This document shows positions 36,364 to 46,265 of a DNA stretch of 64,000 bases, piece after piece (within the stretch, counting starts at the first letter, position 1; the number at the start of each line of letters is the position of its first letter). Position numbers and translations under genes: made by a program. The stretch covers positions 124,001 through 188,000 of the forward strand of contig OY821614.1 in assembly GCA_963682085.1 (NCBI GenBank), read 5' to 3'. The notes under the pieces are model-generated. The model was not told the origin of the DNA. It did no database searches and was given only the letters and a program-made list of their open reading frames with translations. The DNA comes from Thiodubiliella sp900128405 (lineage in GTDB: Bacteria > Pseudomonadota > Gammaproteobacteria > PS1 > Pseudothioglobaceae).

Positions 36364-36493
36364 GTTATATTTTTAATTCCAGCAAAAAACTTAAGTCTTT
36401 ACTTGCTCACAGTATTTCTTTTGATAAAAAAGGAAATAATGGGGGTAGACTACTTTAAATGGTATAGTTTCCATTTTTTATCACAAAACCCCT

Positions 36494-37157
36494 ATGCCAC
36501 GCATACCATAGCGGAGAAACCCAAGGCGGAATTTATCACATCATTAACAGAGGTAATATGCGTATGCAAGTTTTTGATGACGAAGATGATTATGAATATT
36601 TCTTAACTTTGTTAAAGATAGGACTTGAAAAAGAAAACATAGAACTATATGTTTACTGCCTTATGTCCAATCATTTTCATTTATTAATGGTGCCACGAGG
36701 CGAGAACAGTCTTAGTAAATTTATGCAATAGGTAATGACATCTTATGTGCGTTACTATCACAAAAAAAATAAAACTTCAGGGCATATTTGGTAAGGCAGG
36801 TTTAAAAGCTTTATGGTTGAACAAGAGCGTTATTACTTAACCTTACTTCGCTACATAGAAGCAAATGCATTAAGAGCAAATCTAAGCAAAACAGCGCAAG
36901 ATTGACGATATGGCTCATTAGCAGAAAGGACTTTTAAAGGTCGCATATTATTACGCAATCCTTATATGCAACTTGATGATTAGATAAACTATGTAAACAC
37001 ACCGAAAACTCAAAAAGAATTAGATAAAATTAGAAACAGTGTTAATAGATAAGCACTAATTGGGCGTAAAAACTGGATGATTAAAATAGTGCAGAAATAT
37101 GGTTTATTATCAACTTTGAAAGCTAAGGGAAGGTCTAAACATGAGAAAAAGTTATGA
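36494..37157 (+). pseudogene. RAYT (Y1 transposase) pseudogene, near full length
   Basis: The start MPRIP is followed by a frame change, then readable GGIYHIINRGNMRMQVFDDE, then the catalytic region IELYVYCLMSNHFHLLMVPR with the HxH motif of Y1 transposases. Several stops follow (TAG near 36,729, TAA near 36,792, TGA near 36,903). The C-terminus reads KAKGRSKHEKKL before TGA at 37,155. It is the best template here for the two internally deleted remnants at 2374 and 10,079. Confidence 0.85.
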
Positions 37158-37184
37158 TAAAAATAGCCTGCCCCCATTACTCCC

Positions 37185-37325
37185 TTAGACTGGAAAACCA
37201 CAGGGCAACTTGCAGGGCTATTGGGTGCCATTAAAATTGCCCACCTCGGCACACAAAATCATCAATTTGATTTGGCAGAAATCGAGTGCTTGTATCTACA
37301 GAACTACGATGAACTTTTGTTTTAA
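37185..37325 (+). pseudogene. C-terminal stub of a PfkB-family (adenosine-kinase-like) gene
   Basis: 46 codons reading LDWKTTGQLAGLLGAIKIAH, then LGTQNHQFDLAEIECLYLQN and a stop. The GAIKI-H-GTQNH pattern is the C-terminus of bacterial PfkB-type adenosine kinases as I know them. Everything upstream, including the GAGD catalytic motif, is replaced by the RAYT 3' region. A chromosomal gene was therefore cut by the rearrangement. Confidence 0.65.
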
Positions 37326-37536
37326 GTTGTAATAATTATTGGATTAAAAGCATGATTGACTTAGGCGTGTCAATATTTTAAAAAACAGTTAGTTTTTATA
37401 GTTGTATTTAACACGGTCAACCAAAAATGACTAATATTAATATATTTTTAGTTAAAGTTGCCATATATGCTGGTTTTTAGCAAAGATACATATAATTATT
37501 GGTATTGTGCAACTAATAAATAGTTAGAGTTATAAA

Positions 37537-38158
37537 ATGAAAAAAGTTATTATATTATTCTCTGTCATATTTTTATAAGGATGTTTTTTTTCCTTCAAGT
37601 GGAAGTTATTATAAAATTGAACATAATAAAGGTAAATATTTGGGGCGAGCTTGTAGTGGCACGGTTGGTGCACCATCGCTTGTATATTTTCCATTTCATG
37701 GGATATATTTTTCGTTGAAAATTGGTGATTTTTCTAATTACATATCATTTGGAATTCATATACCAGAAGGGAAAAATGCTCAATTAGTTAATAATGAATT
37801 AACATTGCTTGACAAAAACAATATAGTATTAAGTAAACTAATTTTACGACCTTCTAAGCATCAAATAAGTTATTACCATGGTGGGTCATTTTTTAAGAGT
37901 AAAGATCCATTTGGAACATTGGATTATTTTGATCAATTATCAGGAGGCACTACTGTTGTTAAATACACATTTCTTTTTCCTGATCACGAATCTCTTAAAT
38001 GGTATCAATTTATATCTTCCATTGACCTAGATATAAAACAGCATAGAAATGGTTTTATTAAACTTCCAAAATTAAGAATAGATAATATTTTTTATGATGT
38101 ACCCTTATTGGAATTTAAAAAAGATACATATTTTGAACTAGCACCGTGGAATTGTTGA
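37537..38158 (+). pseudogene. Lipoprotein pseudogene with poly-T frameshift
   Basis: ATG 37537 begins MKKVIILFSVIFL, then TAA-GGA-TGT where the lipobox Ser-Gly-Cys would be (TCA to TAA). Right after it a run of eight T carries one base too many. Correcting it gives CFFPSSGSYYKIEHNKGKYL, continuing in the open frame to a stop at 38,158 (GRACSGTVGAPSLVYFPFHG, 172 further codons from 37,640). The body is well preserved, so the loss is recent or reversible only in part. Family not recognised. Confidence 0.7.
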
Positions 38159-38301
38159 TAAAATTCTAGAATAATTAGGGTCAGATACCACTTTAAAAAT
38201 CAACCCTATTTTTCAATCTTTTTTTTACAATATTAACAAACAATTAAATACAAACTTAAAGACTATTGCATCTTTTTTGTAGAATAAAATTAAAGAAACA
38301 T

Positions 38302-38330
38302 TTGACAAAAAATTTAACTAACCCTATACT
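38302..38330 (+). promoter_or_regulatory. sigma70-type promoter of the discoidin/collagen/RCC1 gene 2
   Basis: TTGACA, 17 bases, TATACT, same as at 34,169, again 30 bases before the ATG. Confidence 0.8.
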
Positions 38331-38360
38331 TACGATTGAATCTAAAAAAGAGAATACATA

Positions 38361-40430
38361 ATGAATTTAATTTACATTAGTAAAAAGTTTATTCGCACTT
38401 TAATATTGGCATCTTTTGTTATTTTACCAACTACAGTTTATGCCGATAGGAGCGTTAATCTAGCCTTTGGTAGACTCACCACACAATCTAGCACCTATTC
38501 ACACTCTGCCTCCCCTACTTCTCACAAAGCAGTAGATGGCAACACTAGCGGTTACTTCTTAGATGCTAGCACTACTCACACCAATAACGATCAAAATGCT
38601 TGGTGGAGGGTTGACTTAGGTACCGTTAATACCATTAACCAAATCATTATTTACAATCGCACTGATTGCTGTAAAAATAGATTGGATAACTACCGAGTTA
38701 TTATTTCCACTGAATCAACTGATACCTATCAAGCAGACTTCGCTTACGCTCCTAATCCTAAAGCCATCATTGATTTGGGCAAACAAGGCAAACAAGGTCG
38801 CTATGTCAAAATTCAACTATTAGGCAAAAACTACTTATCTCTAGCAGAAGTGGAAGTTATAAGCTCAATCAAAGAAGGTAAAGGAGACAAGGGAGATAAA
38901 GGAAACAAGGGGGATAAAGGAGGCAGAGGATATCAAGGAAGTAGAGGATATCAAGGAGATAAAGGAGATAAAGGAGATAAAGGAGACGAGGGAGATATGG
39001 GCGAAAACGGACAAGATGGCGATTCGTTCTTTACTCAAATAGGTAGTGAAGTTAGCCTTAAAGGGGAGAATGACCTTGTGGTAACTGGAAACATCAAAGC
39101 AACTGGAAATATCAAAGTTGGCAATAGCAACAGTCAATGTGATGCCAACAATACAGGTGCAATTCGCTATAACACCATCAGTAACTTACTTGAGTTTTGC
39201 AATACATATACTTGGCAAAATGTTAGTAATAATTTTTCAGTAACTCATTGGCGTTTTCCTGAAGTGGATTATTCTCGTGCTAAAAATAATTTTATTGGAG
39301 TTAACAATGCAATAAATATTTCCAATGCTCACGCCTTTGCCGTCCTTAAGTCCGATGGCTCAATCAAGGCTTGGGGCGATTCAAAATATGGAGGAACAGA
39401 CGCACCCACCGACAGTGGCTATACTAAGATTTATTCAACTATTGCCGCCTTTGCCGCCCTTAAGTCCGATGGTTCAATCACAGCTTGGGGTGGCACAACT
39501 AATGGAGGCTTAGGCGCACCCACCGATAGCGGTTATACCAAAATTTATTCAACCAGTTCTGCCTTTGCCGCCCTTAAGTCGGATGGCTCAATCACGGCTT
39601 GGGGTTACATACATTCTGGAGGATCAGGTGCACCTACTGACAGTGGCTATACTAAAATTTATTCAACTGATGCTTCCTTTGCCGCCCTTAAGCCCGATGG
39701 CTCAATCACGGCTTGGGGTTACTCAGATTCTGAAAGAACAAGCGCACCCACTGACAGTGGCTATATCAAAATTTATTCAACCAGTTCTGCCTTTGCCGCC
39801 CTTAAGTCCGATGGTTCAATCACAGCTTGGGGTGGCCCATCTGGAGGAACAGGCGCACCCACCAACAGTGGCTATACCAAGATTTATTCATCTAGTGAAG
39901 CCTTTGCCACCCTTAAGCCCGATGGCTCAATCACGGCTTGGGGTTACTCAGATTCTGAAAGAACAGACGCACCCACTGACAGTGGCTATATCAAAATTTA
40001 TTCAACCAGTTCTGCCTTTGCCGCCCTTAAGTCCGATGGTTCAATCACAGCTTGGGGTCACTCAGGTAATGGAGGCTCAGACGCACCTACCGATAGCGGT
40101 TATACCAAAATTTATTCAACCGATTCTGCCTTTGCCGCCCTTAAGCCCGATGGTTCAATCACGGTTTGGGGTAACTTAACTCATGGAGGCTCAGGTGAAC
40201 CCACTGACAGTGGCTATACCAAGATTTATCCCACTTATCACGCTTTTGCCGCCCTTAAGTCTGATGGCTCAATCATAGCTTGGGGTAACTCAAAATATGG
40301 AGGATCAGGCGCACCCACCGACAGTGGATATATCAAGATTTATTCCACTTATTACGCCTTTGCCGCCCTTAAGTCTGATGGTTCAATCACGACTTGGGGT
40401 GACCCAAGTTCTGGTGCACCTACTAATTGA
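38361..40430 (+). CDS. Secreted discoidin/collagen-like/RCC1-repeat protein 2
   Basis: 689 residues, paralogue of the gene at 34,228. The signal peptide and discoidin-like domain are nearly identical (few substitutions in the first 165 residues). The collagen-like part differs in length and order (about 16 triplets), and the ten RCC1-like repeats have diverged more, with repeat-specific inserts (YSDSERTSAP, YSDSERTDAP, GPSGGTGAP). Conservation is thus highest in the predicted ligand-binding domain and lowest in the propeller. No anchor is visible. Confidence 0.85.
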   Translation: MNLIYISKKFIRTLILASFVILPTTVYADRSVNLAFGRLTTQSSTYSHSASPTSHKAVDGNTSGYFLDASTTHTNNDQNAWWRVDLGTVNTINQIIIYNRTDCCKNRLDNYRVIISTESTDTYQADFAYAPNPKAIIDLGKQGKQGRYVKIQLLGKNYLSLAEVEVISSIKEGKGDKGDKGNKGDKGGRGYQGSRGYQGDKGDKGDKGDEGDMGENGQDGDSFFTQIGSEVSLKGENDLVVTGNIKATGNIKVGNSNSQCDANNTGAIRYNTISNLLEFCNTYTWQNVSNNFSVTHWRFPEVDYSRAKNNFIGVNNAINISNAHAFAVLKSDGSIKAWGDSKYGGTDAPTDSGYTKIYSTIAAFAALKSDGSITAWGGTTNGGLGAPTDSGYTKIYSTSSAFAALKSDGSITAWGYIHSGGSGAPTDSGYTKIYSTDASFAALKPDGSITAWGYSDSERTSAPTDSGYIKIYSTSSAFAALKSDGSITAWGGPSGGTGAPTNSGYTKIYSSSEAFATLKPDGSITAWGYSDSERTDAPTDSGYIKIYSTSSAFAALKSDGSITAWGHSGNGGSDAPTDSGYTKIYSTDSAFAALKPDGSITVWGNLTHGGSGEPTDSGYTKIYPTYHAFAALKSDGSIIAWGNSKYGGSGAPTDSGYIKIYSTYYAFAALKSDGSITTWGDPSSGAPTN

Positions 40431-40637
40431 GACCTTTGCATAAATATGGATGATTAGCAGAATTCAATTTTTACCAACTCAAATATTTTTTTAGTTGGTG
40501 AATTATATTTTTAATTCCAACAAAAACCCAAGTCTTTACTTGTTTACAGTATTTCTTTTGATAAAAAATACAGGCTTTATCAATAAGTAAAGTTAGACTT
40601 TTAACAATGGTGCTATTCATATTTATGCAAAGACCTC
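40429..40637. mobile_element. Short IS-derived element with GAGACCTTTGCA ends, copy 1
   Basis: About 209 bp between GAGACCTTTGCATAAATATG and its near-complement CATATTTATGCAAAGACCTC. Ends of this type occur in IS5-group elements. No transposase is inside; it contains the terminator-like repeat (ACCAACT...AGTTGGT, 40,473-40,499) of the preceding gene. A second element with matching ends lies at 62,279. It overlaps the last codon of the RCC1 gene. Confidence 0.6.
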
Positions 40638-40688
40638 ATTTGTTGTATATTAGCAACAATTAAGGTTTTTTTATGAGATAATCAGCAA

Positions 40689-42854
40689 ATGATTTTTAAG
40701 CAAGATTTTCCTAACAGAAGAGTGGCTAATAAATGGATTTGGGCGATTGTTTTCTTAATTTCGCTCAGTGGTTTATCGTATATAGGGCTCAATCCGCATC
40801 TGATTAAAGATTGGTGGTGGGTGCTGGTGTCTTATAATATTGTTGCCATTATTGTGGCAAGTTATTATGTGTTTGGTGCTGTTGTTAAGTTGAAACAAGA
40901 TAATAAAGACGGGGTTATTGGTGCGCGTTTTACTTGGTCATTTATTAAGATTATTCCGCTGTTGACGATTGCCCCGGTTTTTTCCTTCTATATGTTTTCT
41001 TTTCAAACAGTGCAAGACAATGTTGAGCGTTCTGAAGATACTTATAATAACTTTAATAAGGTTTTCCTTGACCAAGTTAATACCTTGTATCAAGGTTTAC
41101 AAGTTGTGAGAGATGACCGTTATATTGATTTTACTAAGATATTATTACAGCAGATTGAGAGTTATTCTAGTTTTCAACAAGACCCAGATGATTATAAGAA
41201 TAAAATTCAAGTCTTTATCCAAGGTTTGATTGAGCAGAAATATGCGTGTTTATTGATACTAAAAGATGAAAAAGGGGAAGTGATTGCAGAATTTAGCCAA
41301 AGTAACACTTGTGTGGTGGAGGACAATCAATCATTTTCGGGTAAGCAAGATTTTATTGCCTTTAAAAACGAAGAATCAAAGTTGTTTCAAGTGCAAATGT
41401 CAAGCCATTATTTAAGTAAAAAACTTGATAAGAAAGTGCTAAATATAACCGCAGTATATGCTACAGACCCACATTTATTGCGTTTTTTAAGCAAGGTAAA
41501 AGATTTTTACAATTTTGCCAGCACCCTTACTTTTGATGTTAATACTTCGCTCACACAAAAACGCTTTTTATTAGATTTTTCATCCACTATTTTATTAACG
41601 ATTCTTAGTGTGTTGTTGATTGTATTTAGAATGATTGACCAGTTAATGCGTCCAATGCACAATCTCTCACTTGCCACCAAAAAAATTGCCAAAGGAAATT
41701 ATGGTTTTGTGCCACATGGTAAAAAAGAAAATAAAGACATTTATCGTTTAATTGAGCAATTTAATGAAATGTCTGTACAAGTCCAGCAATCACGACAAGG
41801 ATTGAGTACGCATAATTTGTATTTAGAAACGATTTTAAAATATTCTTTTGGCGTGATTGGACTAAATCGAAACAAGGATATTCAATTTATCAACCCTGTT
41901 ATTGGTAAAATATTGGGGGTTAAAAACGAGCAGCAATTTGTGGGTAGCTTGTGCGATAGAATTACTGAAGAAAATACTTATCTTGAGCCTCTATTTTTTA
42001 TCATTCAAGACCGTTTTGATCAAGGTGAAAATGAGTGGAGTGCAGAGATTGAATTAACATTGCCAGATAGGTCGGTTATTTTATCTTGTCAAGGGGCTGT
42101 GTTAGATGTTAGTGATAAAACTTTGGGCTATGTGATTATTATTCAGGACATTTCCAAACTTCATCGTGCACAGAAAAAAGCTGCTTGGGGTGGGGTGGCA
42201 GTGCGTATGGCACACGAAATTAAAAACCCGTTAACGCCCATTTTATTGTCAGCTCAACGCCTAAGAAATAAATTTTTAGAAAAACTCAACGGTAAGGATT
42301 TAGAAATTGTTGATAAAACCACGGGTGTTATTATTGACCAAGTGAAATCTATAGATGCCATGGTTAGTGCTTTTGCTGATTATGCCAATACACCACAAAT
42401 TGAGCAAAAATTAATAGACTTGAATGCATTGATTAACCAAACAATTGCATTATATGATGCACAGAAAAATGTTAGTATTGAGTTTGATTTATCAGGTGAT
42501 GTGCCAGAATTATTGCTGGATTCTAACAGCATTTCTCGAGTGCTGATTAACCTTGTTAAAAATGCAGTTGAAGCAGACAAAGGGAGGCATGATTTGATTG
42601 TTACTATTGCCACTCAATATTTACCAGATGATCGTATAGTTCGTTTGAGTATTAAAGACAATGGCAATGGTTTTGATGAGTCAGTGCTTGAGTCTGTGTT
42701 TGAGCCTTATGTTACTACTAAGGAAAAAGGTAGCGGATTAGGAATGGCAATTGTGCAAAATATTATTGAGCAACATGATGGGCAAATTTTTGCTAGTAAT
42801 GTCAGTCCACATGGGGCTATTATTACCATTGAATTTAAAATTGGTTCATCTTAA
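40689..42854 (+). CDS. ntrY: NtrY-type sensor histidine kinase
   Basis: 721 residues. Three N-terminal membrane helices (about 17-35, 44-62, 91-112), an extracytoplasmic sensor part, a fourth helix (about 299-315), HAMP (MRPMHNLSLATKKIAKGNYG), PAS (LETILKYSFGVIGLNRNKDI), dimerisation domain with phospho-acceptor His509 (AHEIKNPLTP), and an ATPase domain with N box (LINLVKNAVEAD), G1 (DNGNGF) and G2 (GSGLGMAIV). All catalytic boxes are intact. NtrY kinases respond to nitrogen or redox state and phosphorylate NtrX. The regulator starts 18 bases downstream and trkAH follow, an order I know from many proteobacteria. Confidence 0.9.
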   Translation: MIFKQDFPNRRVANKWIWAIVFLISLSGLSYIGLNPHLIKDWWWVLVSYNIVAIIVASYYVFGAVVKLKQDNKDGVIGARFTWSFIKIIPLLTIAPVFSFYMFSFQTVQDNVERSEDTYNNFNKVFLDQVNTLYQGLQVVRDDRYIDFTKILLQQIESYSSFQQDPDDYKNKIQVFIQGLIEQKYACLLILKDEKGEVIAEFSQSNTCVVEDNQSFSGKQDFIAFKNEESKLFQVQMSSHYLSKKLDKKVLNITAVYATDPHLLRFLSKVKDFYNFASTLTFDVNTSLTQKRFLLDFSSTILLTILSVLLIVFRMIDQLMRPMHNLSLATKKIAKGNYGFVPHGKKENKDIYRLIEQFNEMSVQVQQSRQGLSTHNLYLETILKYSFGVIGLNRNKDIQFINPVIGKILGVKNEQQFVGSLCDRITEENTYLEPLFFIIQDRFDQGENEWSAEIELTLPDRSVILSCQGAVLDVSDKTLGYVIIIQDISKLHRAQKKAAWGGVAVRMAHEIKNPLTPILLSAQRLRNKFLEKLNGKDLEIVDKTTGVIIDQVKSIDAMVSAFADYANTPQIEQKLIDLNALINQTIALYDAQKNVSIEFDLSGDVPELLLDSNSISRVLINLVKNAVEADKGRHDLIVTIATQYLPDDRIVRLSIKDNGNGFDESVLESVFEPYVTTKEKGSGLGMAIVQNIIEQHDGQIFASNVSPHGAIITIEFKIGSS

Positions 42855-42872
42855 CAACATAGGAGAGTGTAA

Positions 42873-43433
42873 ATGATTATTGGTAATATTCTTATTATTG
42901 ATGACGAAAGTATTAATTCTGAAACAATAAAAGATACTTTGGAAGATGTGAATTACAAAGTTGTTTTAGCAAGCAATGCTATGCAAGCAAAAACCATCGT
43001 TAAAGAGCAAAATTTTGACTTGATTATGATGGATGTGTGGATGCCGGGGCAAGATGGGATGTCATTGCTAGAAGAATGGATGCAGGCAGATTTTTCCATG
43101 CCAGTGGTAATGATGTCGGGTCATGCGGAGCATAAAGATGTGGTTAAGGCGATTAAACTTGGTGCAGTTGATTTTTTGAAAAAACCGTTGCACGATATTT
43201 TGCCATTGGTGCGTAAATTTTTGTCTGAAAAAAACAACAATGATGAGCAGAAAATTAGCGGTATTAATTTTGACTTGCCCCTTAAAGTTGTCAGAAATAT
43301 TTTTGAGGCACAATATTTTAACTATCATCTAGATCAAAATAACCACAATATTGCCAAAGTAGCAGAATTAGCTGGATTAGAGCGAACCACGCTATATCGT
43401 AAATTAAAAGATTTGGGAATTGATAAAAAATGA
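42873..43433 (+). CDS. ntrX: NtrX-like response regulator lacking the AAA+ domain
   Basis: 186 residues against about 450 for usual NtrX. The receiver domain (1-120) has the acidic pair D10-D11, phospho-acceptor Asp54 (MMDVWMPG) and the Lys of FLKKP. The C-terminal part (PLKVVRNIFEAQYFNYHLDQ...VAELAGLERTTLYRKLKDLG) is a Fis-type helix-turn-helix very like the NtrX end. The central sigma54-interacting ATPase is wholly absent, without a visible frameshift, so the gene is a clean receiver-HTH form like RegA/ActR. It probably acts as a direct DNA-binding repressor or activator at sigma70 promoters. RBS GGAGAG lies nine bases before the ATG; its stop overlaps trkA (ATGA). Confidence 0.88.
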   Translation: MIIGNILIIDDESINSETIKDTLEDVNYKVVLASNAMQAKTIVKEQNFDLIMMDVWMPGQDGMSLLEEWMQADFSMPVVMMSGHAEHKDVVKAIKLGAVDFLKKPLHDILPLVRKFLSEKNNNDEQKISGINFDLPLKVVRNIFEAQYFNYHLDQNNHNIAKVAELAGLERTTLYRKLKDLGIDKK

Positions 43434-44803
43434 AAATTCTAATTTTAGGTGCAGGGCAGGTCGGGGCATCACTTGCACGATATTTAAGCAGAGACAGCGA
43501 AAATGACATTACCATTGTTGACAAAGATGAGGTAAATTTATCAGATATCGCTCGTCATTTAGATATTAAAACCATTTGTGGACACGGTTCATATCCAAAC
43601 ATTTTAGAACAGGCAGAAATTAGAAGTATGGATATGCTGATTGCAGTTACCAAATCTGACGAAGGCAATATGTTGGCCTGTCAAATGGCACACACACTTT
43701 ACAATGTTGGTAAAAAAATCGCCCGTATTCGCACAGCCGAATATTTGCATCATGATAAGTTATTTTCTAATCATGCCATTCCCATTGACTTTGTTATTAC
43801 TCCAGAAGTTTTGGTAACGAATTTTATCAAACGCATGGTTGAACAACCGGGGGCTGAACAAATCTTTGAATTTGACAATGGATTGATACAATTAGTAGAA
43901 ACCAAAGCCTACAAAGGCACGCCTATTGTGGGGCGACCTATTAAAGAATTGCACGATCATTTGCCCAAAACGCGTATGCGTATTGTTGCTATTTATCGTA
44001 ATGGTGAAGCCATTCCAGCGTATGGAGATACTGTGATTAAAGATGGTGATAGAGTGTATTTTGTTACCAAAAAAGGCAGTGTTGCTAAAGTGCTGAAAGA
44101 ATTTAGGCGTTTAGATAGACCTTATAAGAATATCATTATCGCTGGTGGTGGTTTGATTGGGCTAAATTTAGCCAAATTTTTAGAAAAAAACCACCGTGTT
44201 CGCATTATTGAACTTAGCAAGCAACGCGTTAAAGAGATTGCTGATGAGTTAGAAGATACCATTGTTCTGCATGGCAACGCTTCTGATCAGGATTTATTAA
44301 CAGAAGAAGGGATTGAAAGCACCGATTTGTTCTTAGCACTTACCGATTCTGATGAAATTAATGTTATTGTCTCAATTTTGGCAAAACGCCTCGGTGCACA
44401 TAAAACGGTCGCTTTGGTTAAGCGTAATGTGTATAAAGATTTAGCCACTCAAAGTGATGGTGTAGATATGGTAATATCTCCCGACCAAATTACCACCAGC
44501 GGTATTTTGTCACACATTCGCAAAGGCGATACTATGATGGTGTATTCTTTGCGACAGGGGAAAGCGGAAGCCATTGAAGTTATTGTTCATGGCGATCAAC
44601 AGCACTCAGATGTGATTGGCAAATCGATTGAAGAAATTAAATTACCCGAAGGTGCTGTATTTGCCTCCGTTGTCCGTGGCGATGAAGTTATAATGGCATC
44701 AAGAACATTGGTCATTCAAGAAAATGACCATGTGCTTTTGGTGTTAAGTGATGTTAATAAAATTCACCAAATAGAAGAATTGTTCGAAGGATATTTTGAT
44801 TAA
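43430..44803 (+). CDS. trkA: Trk potassium uptake protein TrkA
   Basis: 457 residues, the usual length. Two tandem RCK units are visible, each with a Rossmann nucleotide-binding motif (GAGQVGASLARYLS at the start; IIAGGGLIGLNLAKFLEKN near 240) and a C-terminal ligand subdomain. It is the cytoplasmic gating subunit of the TrkH channel and binds NAD(H)/ATP. It overlaps the regulator gene by four bases and is followed by trkH after 13 bases, so the four genes form one operon. Confidence 0.95.
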   Translation: MKILILGAGQVGASLARYLSRDSENDITIVDKDEVNLSDIARHLDIKTICGHGSYPNILEQAEIRSMDMLIAVTKSDEGNMLACQMAHTLYNVGKKIARIRTAEYLHHDKLFSNHAIPIDFVITPEVLVTNFIKRMVEQPGAEQIFEFDNGLIQLVETKAYKGTPIVGRPIKELHDHLPKTRMRIVAIYRNGEAIPAYGDTVIKDGDRVYFVTKKGSVAKVLKEFRRLDRPYKNIIIAGGGLIGLNLAKFLEKNHRVRIIELSKQRVKEIADELEDTIVLHGNASDQDLLTEEGIESTDLFLALTDSDEINVIVSILAKRLGAHKTVALVKRNVYKDLATQSDGVDMVISPDQITTSGILSHIRKGDTMMVYSLRQGKAEAIEVIVHGDQQHSDVIGKSIEEIKLPEGAVFASVVRGDEVIMASRTLVIQENDHVLLVLSDVNKIHQIEELFEGYFD

Positions 44804-44816
44804 CCATTAATTTTTT

Positions 44817-46265
44817 ATGCAACTTAATATCGTATTCAAAACCATCGGCTTGTTACTAATGATTTTTAGTTTAACGCAACTGCCGCCTATATTGGTTGAT
44901 TTAATTTATGCCGAGCAACAATATATTGCTTTTTTAATAGCGTTATTGCTCACATTAGGCAGTGGGCTGTTGTTATGGTTAAAATTTAGAAATACCAAAG
45001 AAACATTTAGAATTCGTGAAGGCATTTTGGTGGTAGTGAGTTTTTGGTTTGTGCTTTCACTTTTTGCCACCATTCCCTTTTTACTCTCAGATGCACTGCA
45101 AATGTCCTTTAGTGATGCATTTTTTGAATCAATGTCAGGGCTTACCACCACAGGTGCTACCGTGATTGTTGGACTGGACGACTTGCCTAAAGCCATCCTA
45201 TATTATCGTCAGCAACTCCAATGGCTCGGCGGTATGGGTATTATTGTTTTAGCATTAGCAATTTTGCCAATGCTGGGGGTAAGTGGAGTAGAGCTTTATC
45301 ATGCCGAATCTAGTGGCATCGCTAAAGACAGGCTAATGCCAAAACTCACACAAACCGCTAAAGTCTTGTGGTTGATTTATATCGGTTTTACCATTGCTTG
45401 TGCCTTAGGGTATTACTTGGCAGGTATGAATGTTTTTGATGCCGTTGGACACAGTTTTTCCACCGTTGCAATCGGAGGGTTTTCTACTCACGATGCTTCT
45501 ATTGGGTATTTTGATTCTGTTGCTATAGAGTTAGTTGCAGTTGTGTTTATGTTCTTAGCAGGCATCAATTTTTCACTGCATTTTTTTGTGTGGCGTTCCA
45601 ATCATATTAATCATTATTATCACGATTCAGAATTTAGGGCTTATGTGATGTTTTTAAGTTTTTTAATTGTGTTAATATCGTTTTACTTAATCAGCACAGG
45701 GCAATACCAAAGCCCCTTTGAAGCCCTAAGATATGGTGTTTTTCAAAGCATTTCCATGGCAACCACTACTGGCTTTGCCTCTGCCAATTTTTCAGCATGG
45801 GCATTTATGTTGCCAGTGCTGTTAATTTTCTCTAGTTTTGTGGGTGCTTGTGCTGGCTCAACAGGTGGCGGTATCAAAGTTGTTAGAATATTGCTAATGT
45901 TCAAACTTGCCGCCAAAGAAATCAAAAAATTCATCCATCCCAACGCTCAAATTAACATCAAACTTAACAAACATAGTGTTGCTGAAAAAACGCTAGTATC
46001 AGTTTGGGGTTTCTTTTCTCTTTACATTATCGCCTTTGTTTTTATTATGGTCGCACTTATGCTTTCAGGACTTGATCAAGTTAGTAGTTTTTCAGCCACT
46101 GCTGCCAGTATTAATAATCTAGGACCAGGGTTAGGCAAAGTAGCTGCTAACTACAGTGATATCAATGATAGCGCCAAATGGATTTTAAGTTTTTCTATGC
46201 TTCTTGGGCGTTTAGAAATTTTAACTTTGATGGCGCTTTTACACAGGGCTTTTTGGCGTTTTTAA
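44817..46265 (+). CDS. trkH: Trk potassium transporter membrane subunit TrkH
   Basis: 482 residues, about ten membrane helices and the four pore-loop repeats of the Trk/Ktr superfamily: MSGLTTTGATV, FSTVAIGGFSTHD, SISMATTTGFASANF and INNLGPGLG. The Gly of each filter is present. It imports K+ across the inner membrane with TrkA. It is the last gene of the operon; a 150-base AT-rich gap separates it from the adhesin gene. Confidence 0.95.
   Translation: MQLNIVFKTIGLLLMIFSLTQLPPILVDLIYAEQQYIAFLIALLLTLGSGLLLWLKFRNTKETFRIREGILVVVSFWFVLSLFATIPFLLSDALQMSFSDAFFESMSGLTTTGATVIVGLDDLPKAILYYRQQLQWLGGMGIIVLALAILPMLGVSGVELYHAESSGIAKDRLMPKLTQTAKVLWLIYIGFTIACALGYYLAGMNVFDAVGHSFSTVAIGGFSTHDASIGYFDSVAIELVAVVFMFLAGINFSLHFFVWRSNHINHYYHDSEFRAYVMFLSFLIVLISFYLISTGQYQSPFEALRYGVFQSISMATTTGFASANFSAWAFMLPVLLIFSSFVGACAGSTGGGIKVVRILLMFKLAAKEIKKFIHPNAQINIKLNKHSVAEKTLVSVWGFFSLYIIAFVFIMVALMLSGLDQVSSFSATAASINNLGPGLGKVAANYSDINDSAKWILSFSMLLGRLEILTLMALLHRAFWRF

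Noticed and set aside
34994..36376. Long overlapping open frames rich in Pro and Leu within RCC1 gene 1 (also 39,325-40,179 in gene 2)
   Set aside because: They are the shifted frame of the 111-base RCC1 repeat. The real frame has the signal peptide and recognised domains, and openness follows from the repeat.
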